In this document: positions 58,368 to 64,000 of the stretch, in pieces
Layout of the letters: each line of letters opens with the position of its first letter
Position numbering within the stretch: position 1 is the stretch's first letter
DNA from: Flectonema sp. DT1601
Lineage: Eukaryota > Euglenozoa > Diplonemea > Diplonemida > Diplonemidae
NCBI GenBank assembly: GCA_964019425.1
Contig: OZ025830.1
Span: forward strand, 372,001 to 436,000
Reading direction: 5' to 3'
Length of the DNA stretch: 64,000 nt
The notes under the pieces: generated by a model
Databases searched by the model: none
What the model was told of the DNA's origin: nothing
What the model saw: the letters and a program-made list of their open reading frames with translations, nothing else
Program-made: the position numbers and the translations under genes

Positions 58368-61109
58368 CTACAGGATATTAAGCATTTTCTTTAATTTAAT
58401 GCAAAGCTGCCAATCTGCTTTGTCCATTTCTTCTCTAAATGATACTTTAAGAGCATCAAGCGATTCACGGGTAATCTGTTTTTATGAGAGTTTGTGGATT
58501 TGAATAACTTACTTAAATAGCATTAGAAACAGTTAAGATTTCATACCTCGCTGTAGAAGACATCAGTTTCCTCAACCTGTCTTCCGAAAGTGATTCCTTC
58601 TGCTTTAATTTTGACAGCAGCAACGCCACCAACCTTTATAACTTTTTGTGGTTTGTGATCAACCTCAGCTGATTCTACCTTCCCAACGTGAAATGGGTAT
58701 TTCTTTTTACCGTCATCCTTTGTTTTCCACACAAACAATGGCGTACCGGGTCTCAGTTGTCCTTCAATAACTTTCATACCCAAGATGATAGGATCTTTCT
58801 TATTGAAGACATTTCCCTTAATGATTTCCAACACACAAGGGAACACGGCAGAATCTTGATCCCTCATTCTGGCTGCTTCAGCAAAGTCTTTCAAATATTG
58901 GGTAAATTTGTCTTGCACTGTAGTTGTTATTGTTTTCATAACGGTTATTAAGGTGCTTTACAGCGTTCCGACTTCTACAAATCGGAAGAAGGAACGCAGA
59001 AATAGCTGAAGAGTACAATTATTAGGTAACTCAATTATAATAAAACACTAAAATATATAACATACAGTGGTAAATGATATCGGCCGTAAATATTTTAATT
59101 TCCTCCTTGTCAGCTATGTCTTGTGCCTCTGGACTGATGACGACGTCGAAGCAAAGCATAACTGCGTATTTAGGATTCTTTTCCTTAATTCCAATAACAC
59201 GCATGATGTCTTTCTTATGAACGGTACCAACACCTACTGTGGAAACAGGGATTTTAGAGTCTTTGAGGAAGCTGAGAAGAGCTTCGAGCGCACCCAGAGT
59301 TGAGGCCTGAACGCAGACACCCATATCAGACTGTGTACGTGACACCATTGTTCCCAACTCGGACATGACATCTTCTCTGAGCTGTTCGATATTATCACCG
59401 TCTTTGAGTACGTACATCGCTGTTCCAGGAACTGCATCTTCTAAGTTGTGAGCACTAATCTTAATACCTTGTGCAGCCTTGATTGACTTATGGTGAACAT
59501 ACTCCGCCTTAACTCGAAGTTCCTTCAACGGTTGCGGTGTTAGAAGCGCACGTACTTGAGTGACAATCGGACCATTTAATCCACAGATCAAAATGGTGTC
59601 TCCTTCTTTGATTGTTCCGTTTACTAAAATGACATCAATTGTGATACCGTGGCCCTCAACTTTTTTCACTTCAAGAACTGTACAGCGGAGTTCGTCAGTG
59701 TAGGCAAGCTTTTGAGACATATGCCGTTGAGTTAGTTGAACCATTAAGAGAAGAAGATCAGGGATACCCTCACCAGTGTGTGCGGAAGTTGGGACTAGAG
59801 AAACGTTACGAAGGAAGTCCTTGTTTTTGGTGTAGAGGTTTGCGTTTAAACCCTGTTCAGATAATTGAAGCATTACTGATTGGATTCGCTTGTCGAATTC
59901 TGCCTTAACATAATCTTGTTGCTTCTTAAACGTTACTTCGAAGGGTGCGTCCTTAATTGGCTTCCAGTCGTACAGTCTGTCAATCTTGTTAAGAGCTACG
60001 ATGAAAGGACATTTTCTCTGCTTTAAAAGCTTAATTGATTCCCTTGTTTGAGGTTCCAATCCGTGCATGATGTCCACTACCAAGATAGAGATATCACATA
60101 GCGCAGATCCTCTCGAACGCAAGTTAGTAAACGACTCGTGACCTGGTGTGTCGATAACAAGGAGCCCAGGAACCTTAATCTCAAGCTGTTTTTTGAGCAT
60201 GGAGTTGAGGGATTTAGTTTTTTCCAAAACTGCTTCAACAGGAAAGAAAGAAGCACCGATCTGCTGCGTAATACCTCCCGCTTCTCCGTGCTGAACGTTA
60301 GTTCTTCTAATGTAATCGAGAAGTTTTGTCTTACCGGTGTCAACGTGACCTAAAACGCAGCAAATTGGGGAACGCAAGTCTTCTTCTGGATCAGTGTGAG
60401 CAGTTGAGGGAGCTGTGGTAGCTACAGACTCAGTTTCTTCTGTTTGAGTATCATTTGGATTAGATACGACGACAAAAGATGATCCTTGAGATTCTAAATC
60501 TCCGCCATCGACCTTTTCCGCGTCAACAGCTGCTTTTGCCTCTTCCTTATCAGCTTCGGCTTCCCAGTCATCACTATCCTCATCTTCCCAGTCACCAGAC
60601 TCCTCTTTCTTTTTTGGTTCTGATGCCTTAACCTTCTCCGCTGCTTCAGCTGCGGCTTTTTCCTCGCGAATTCTCTTTTTTTTCTGTGCAAGTGTTTCCG
60701 TCTTTTCCTTTTTAGAAGCTGTTGTGGAGTCAGTCGCGGTGGATGAGTCGTCACCCATTAACTTCTTGAGCATGGCTTCAGGTATTTGCATTCCAGACTT
60801 TCTCATTTGCTCTAATTTCTTAAGATTTCTTTCCTTCTGTTCGCGGTCTTTTCCGCTAGGTCCCTTGGGTTCATTGCTCCTTGCTTCTTGCCTTATCCTC
60901 GCCCGTTCTTCTTTGGCTTTTTCTTCTGCTAATCTCTGTTCCTCCTCTTCCTTTATTCTCTGTTCCTCAGCATCCTCTTCCTCCTTGCGAATTTTCTCTA
61001 GCTCAAGCTCTTTCTCTCTCCTAGCTTTCAGCGCTGCAAGGGCAGCGGAACTGGGACCGGCCTTCTTTGCCCCAGGCTTGCCCGCTGCTTTTTTCGCTTT
61101 TGGGGGCAT
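58368..61109 (-). CDS. EIF5B: Translation initiation factor eIF5B
   Basis: Three exons (61109-59066, 58917-58547, 58475-58368) join over 148- and 71-nt introns, giving 840 residues. Residues 1-245 are the charged Lys/Glu-rich N-terminal region. The GTPase domain follows with G1 GHVDTGKT at 254-261, G3 DTPGHES and G4 NKID. Beta-barrel domain II, the alpha/beta domain III and domain IV follow; exon 3 supplies the final helix [12 protein letters not shown], as in other eIF5B proteins. eIF5B catalyses joining of the 60S subunit to the initiation complex. Splice sites are confirmed by conserved residues on both sides (IIYHL joined to QDKFTQYLK). The N-terminal region is shorter than in animals and similar to many protists. 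Confidence 0.96.
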
Positions 61110-61122
61110 TTCTCGTAATTTC

Positions 61123-61136
61123 CTGTAAGAAAAAAT
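61123..61136 (-). promoter_or_regulatory. Candidate pyrimidine-rich acceptor before eIF5B
   Basis: Sense strand reads TTTTTTCTTACAG ending 13 bases before the start codon. It resembles a conventional acceptor with a polypyrimidine tract, unlike the A-rich acceptors of eIF5B's own introns. Confidence 0.4.
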
Positions 61137-61192
61137 ACTATGCTAAGTGCACTATTTGTATATCCACGCCTCTTAGTTAAAACATGAGATGG

Positions 61193-63069
61193 TTATAAAT
61201 AGCATACTGATAATAATGTTGCAAAAAGTAAATTCAATAGAATACTGTCAATTCCCAACTTAATAACCATATAGGATGTGAATTTGATATAGGACAATAT
61301 ATGATTTGAAGAGTCATGACGACGTTTGCGTTTTATCTTCTTCGCGGCAGGCTTAGTGGCAGTCTTCTTTGCGGCGGGTTTAGTGGCAGTCTTCGCAGCA
61401 GGCTTGGACGATGGCTTTGGGGGTATTGGGCAAGTCCTGCGGTTGTGTGATGTGAGACCGTAGTTTGAACACTTGAGTGCTCGAGCTTCACTGTTGCTCC
61501 TTATCCTCACCTTCCTCCTCCTCCCAACACCTTTTTTCACAACAGGAGGTTTTGTGCCGTCCGATACATAGTGTTGCAGTTCACCAGGGAACACGGTAGC
61601 GGAGTAAAATTGGCGAAAGTTATCCATCATGGCAAAGGATGGCAAGGCAGTGGAATGTGTTAGTATATTGTGCCCCTGATGTATCAGTACCTTGATAACA
61701 TGGGTGCATGGAAGATTGAATCTCCGATACTGAGGGCACTCACAAACAACAAGCCTCCTCCAATCGCACTACGCTCGTTCGGGTCCTACGCACCTCCCAG
61801 ACATTCTCCGACAACAGGGTGATAGTTGACGAAGATGCCTCAGTGGAATTCTTCCGCACAACTTTTTCAACCGCCGGAACAGGTTTTTCTCCCGCGACTT
61901 CCTCATGTAGACACCTTCGCTTGCAAAGGTGTCGGTAGTCCAGTACCGCGTCGTCTTCATGACCGACAAGAGACTACCCTGTCGCGTTTCGCGAAAAATC
62001 GCGTTTGCACTCTCAGCTGTGTTGGAGGTGTATGTTCCCCAGCGGGGTACGTCTTCGGTCTGACCAACGTTGCAGCCCCCGTGTCCAGAAGATACTTGTG
62101 GGTGTCTGGCCCATAAGTTTGCTTGATCTCCCGCAGGTACTGTTCTGCTTCTTCTCTGCACTCTGTTTTCGCCAATTTCCACACAACGGTGGATGCATTC
62201 CGTTGTGGGATCTTCGTCTGTGTCACCACGTTGTTAACGAGGTGCTTGACGCACAACGCCTGGTGTAACACGACTTCGGTCAAGGTAGTGTCTGCCTCCA
62301 ACTCCTTCTGTCGGTCTGAGAACACTACACCGTGTAAGGTGCTCTCCGTAGTGTTCAAGGAGGTGGGTGTTATGGTAGCACCAACCGTCCTTGTCTTCCG
62401 CATTGCCAACAGAGTATGCCAGCGGAACAACATGCCTTTCGGCATCTACACCCACTGTGATGTACAAGCACCCACCGTAGGGTCCGGTGAGGCTGCAAGC
62501 ATCACTGCACAAAATCGGCAGCAGGCGGTCAAGGGAAGTGAGTTGCAGGAACGTCCAGAACAACCTCTGAAACGCCCCGTCCTCCCTCTTTTGTACATCC
62601 CAGTACACGCCTTCATTCCGATTCTGCAAATCGGTGAGGTACGGGGCAAGCATTCCGTACTGCTCTCCAAGCAACCCAGCTCCCGAACCTTCGCCATCTC
62701 CAGTCCTCTCTCTATTGTTCGCTTAGGGACTGCATAGTCCCTAAACGTACGCAGATCAGCTGCGGCTTGTTTAGGCCCATAATCGAACTGAGCTGCCACT
62801 TTCTCTTCCAAGACACGGCTCACCCATTCTGCCGTCGCAACTTCTCCTTTTGCCTGGAGAACACGAATGTTCAGCGGTGCCGAATACTTGGCATTCACCT
62901 TCCACTCGCACTCGGCCTCCGGACAGTCGAAATTCAAATAATTCCGGTCTTTCCGCTTTACCCTGAATGCATGCCCGTGTGCTTGTGAGTACTCAAACAC
63001 ACAGGACGTCAACTCGTCACACGTCGCAAGCTTGTCCCCAACAGCAGCCATGTCAGAAGAAGCAGGCAT
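61193..63069 (-). pseudogene. MULE transposase, frameshifted
   Basis: From the ATG at 63069 the parts appear in the order expected of MULE transposases. A MuDR-type N-terminal zinc-binding domain comes first (FDCPEAECEWKV). The DDE catalytic domain follows with first Asp in CSDACSLTGPYGG, second in FSDRQKELE, and Glu in SNTAESANA. A SWIM zinc finger (CECPQYRRFNLPCTHV, about 61720-61765) and a C-terminal zinc knuckle come last. The parts occupy different frames, with at least three frame changes (near 62680, 62340 and 62060). The knuckle has Tyr in place of an expected Cys (CSNYGLTSHNRRTC). The tail is an Ala/Lys/Pro repeat like that of histone H1. It is inactive as it stands but not old, because the residues are well preserved. 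Confidence 0.88.
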
Positions 63070-63125
63070 TGTTTGCTTTAGAAAAATCTGACAAGAATTT
63101 AAGAAATTGGGTAATTTTTCAGGAA

Positions 63126-63202
63126 GGGGTAATTTGATGCCGTATTTTCAAGCTCAAAGGAACAACAATTTCTCCGACAATCTTGACTGTCAGCGACAGC
63201 GT
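63126..63202. repeat. Dispersed repeat block in the MULE flank
   Basis: Partner of 9463-9530. It starts about 57 bp upstream of the transposase ATG. Confidence 0.7.
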
Positions 63203-63210
63203 AGTAAATG

Positions 63211-63701
63211 ACTGCAAATAAATAAATAATACCACTGGAGGCCACGTGAACATAGCTGAGCGCCACTTGCCTATATGTTACCGTAACAGCTTTTTATAAA
63301 ACTCATGAGTACTTAATTAATACCATTATATTGTCTTGAAAATTAAATTAGAAAAAGACGAACACCAGGAAGGGGGGCGGCTCTCTGTTAATAGCCGTAT
63401 ATACTGGTATTTATGATACGAAAACTGTATTAAAAGTAGTTCAAGATGGCGAAACACGTTGTGAAATAAATAAACGTAGCACATCTAACCACTAACAAAA
63501 AACCTAAAACAAAAAGGAAACATGATAACCCGCATTTACGGTCAACAGCCGGTAAGTGGCAAGTGCCATTCCCTCGCTACACCCCACTCCCCCTAGCTGT
63601 CACAAATGTAAATCAAAATGCCCTGCCTGGCTAGTCACTACAATTAAACTTCCTGGGGGCGACGGGATTGGAAATAAAAGAGGGAAAAGAAGCCGGAAAA
63701 G

Positions 63702-63739
<38 letters not shown>

Positions 63740-64000
63740 TCTTAAATTTCGACAAGTTCGATTCCGGGTGGCGGATTTTTTATCCACAGGTTACAAGGCA
63801 CTTTTTTTGTATAGAGTTGGCAGTTTTGTGTCTGGATTAGAGGTTTTCCCAACCATATATTTATTACCGTATATTTTCATTCCGCTGGGTGAAGAGATTA
63901 TGATAGCCAACGCATCCTACTTTTCATATTCATGATGATTTCTTGTCTTATTAATCTTGCCTCAGATGTCATATCGTTATTCAGCCCCATGGTGGCTTGG
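63211..64000. other. Right-edge intergenic region
   Basis: No gene is recognised. An A tract of about 35 bases spans 63703-63737. A plus-strand frame at 63556-63840 translates mostly to Lys and is not accepted. GTTCGATTCC near 63757 resembles a tRNA B box and is followed by a T run, but no tRNA fold is present. Confidence 0.5.

Larger units (their letters stand above)
61190..63210 (-). mobile_element. Mutator-like (MULE) DNA transposon, degraded; ends not defined
   Basis: The element is recognised from its transposase (see next entry). I could not identify terminal inverted repeats or a target-site duplication by eye, so the limits are approximate. The block at 63126-63202, upstream of the transposase start, recurs at 9463-9530 and is probably part of the element's end. 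The element lies upstream of eIF5B, in the same orientation as the host genes, and is relatively GC-rich. Confidence 0.8.

Noticed and set aside
63750-63780. Possible tRNA or SINE, from a B-box-like GTTCGATTCC and a following T run
   Set aside because: The bases around the box cannot form a T-stem and the sequence upstream is a poly(A) tract, so no cloverleaf is possible.
63556-63840. Plus-strand frame at the right edge
   Set aside because: It reads through a 35-base A tract as poly-Lys; the Cys residues before it are too few and irregular for a zinc finger.

Overview
This is a stretch of nuclear DNA from a flagellated eukaryotic microbe. The genes are typically eukaryotic: eIF5B, NOC3, PAM16, a kinesin-13, a four-domain cation channel and a Furry-like protein. 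Two genes are cilium-specific (ODAD4/TTC25-like and CFAP43-like), so the organism builds a motile flagellum. I see no plastid gene and cannot place it in a lineage from sequence alone. The genetic code looks standard, with TAA, TAG and TGA all ending host genes. I inferred 23 cis-introns by frame continuity. They are 58-160 nt long, mostly 65-82. Eighteen start GTATG, and the 3' ends are A/C-rich before CAG rather than pyrimidine-rich.

All fifteen host genes lie on the minus strand. From right to left, which is the order of transcription, they are: eIF5B (61109-58368), CFAP43-like (57475-52284), Furry-like (50001-42440), NOC3 (42144-40264), SAM-kinesin-13 (39920-37881), four-domain Ca-type channel (36436-30256), N-myristoylated WD40 protein (29781-28657), PAM16 (26177-25821), coiled-coil protein (25164-23957), ODAD4-like (22649-19386), ankyrin protein (18816-18223), EGF/multipass membrane protein (18093-10505), pseudouridine-kinase-like PfkB (9127-8072), and two SLC34-type Na/Pi cotransporters (7658-3101, and 1721 to beyond the left edge). 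Intergenic gaps run from about 0.13 to 2.5 kb and are full of A or T homopolymer tracts of 20 or more bases.

Two degraded DNA transposons are present. One is an internally shortened piggyBac element (50311-52057) with perfect 14-bp terminal repeats and TTAA flanks. The other is a frameshifted Mutator-like (MULE) transposase (about 61190-63210); a block from its flank recurs at 9463-9530. There are two local duplications of gene 5' ends: the SLC34 gene (2,056 bp in view, one difference noticed) and the PAM16 5' end (about 180 bp).

The points most worth following are: strict one-strand gene order together with pyrimidine-rich AG sites just before many start codons, which would fit polycistronic transcription with trans-splicing; A-rich 3' splice sites; a PDZ-like domain inside the II-III linker of the calcium-type channel; and a tandem, GC-rich SLC34 gene whose product carries about 900 extra residues.
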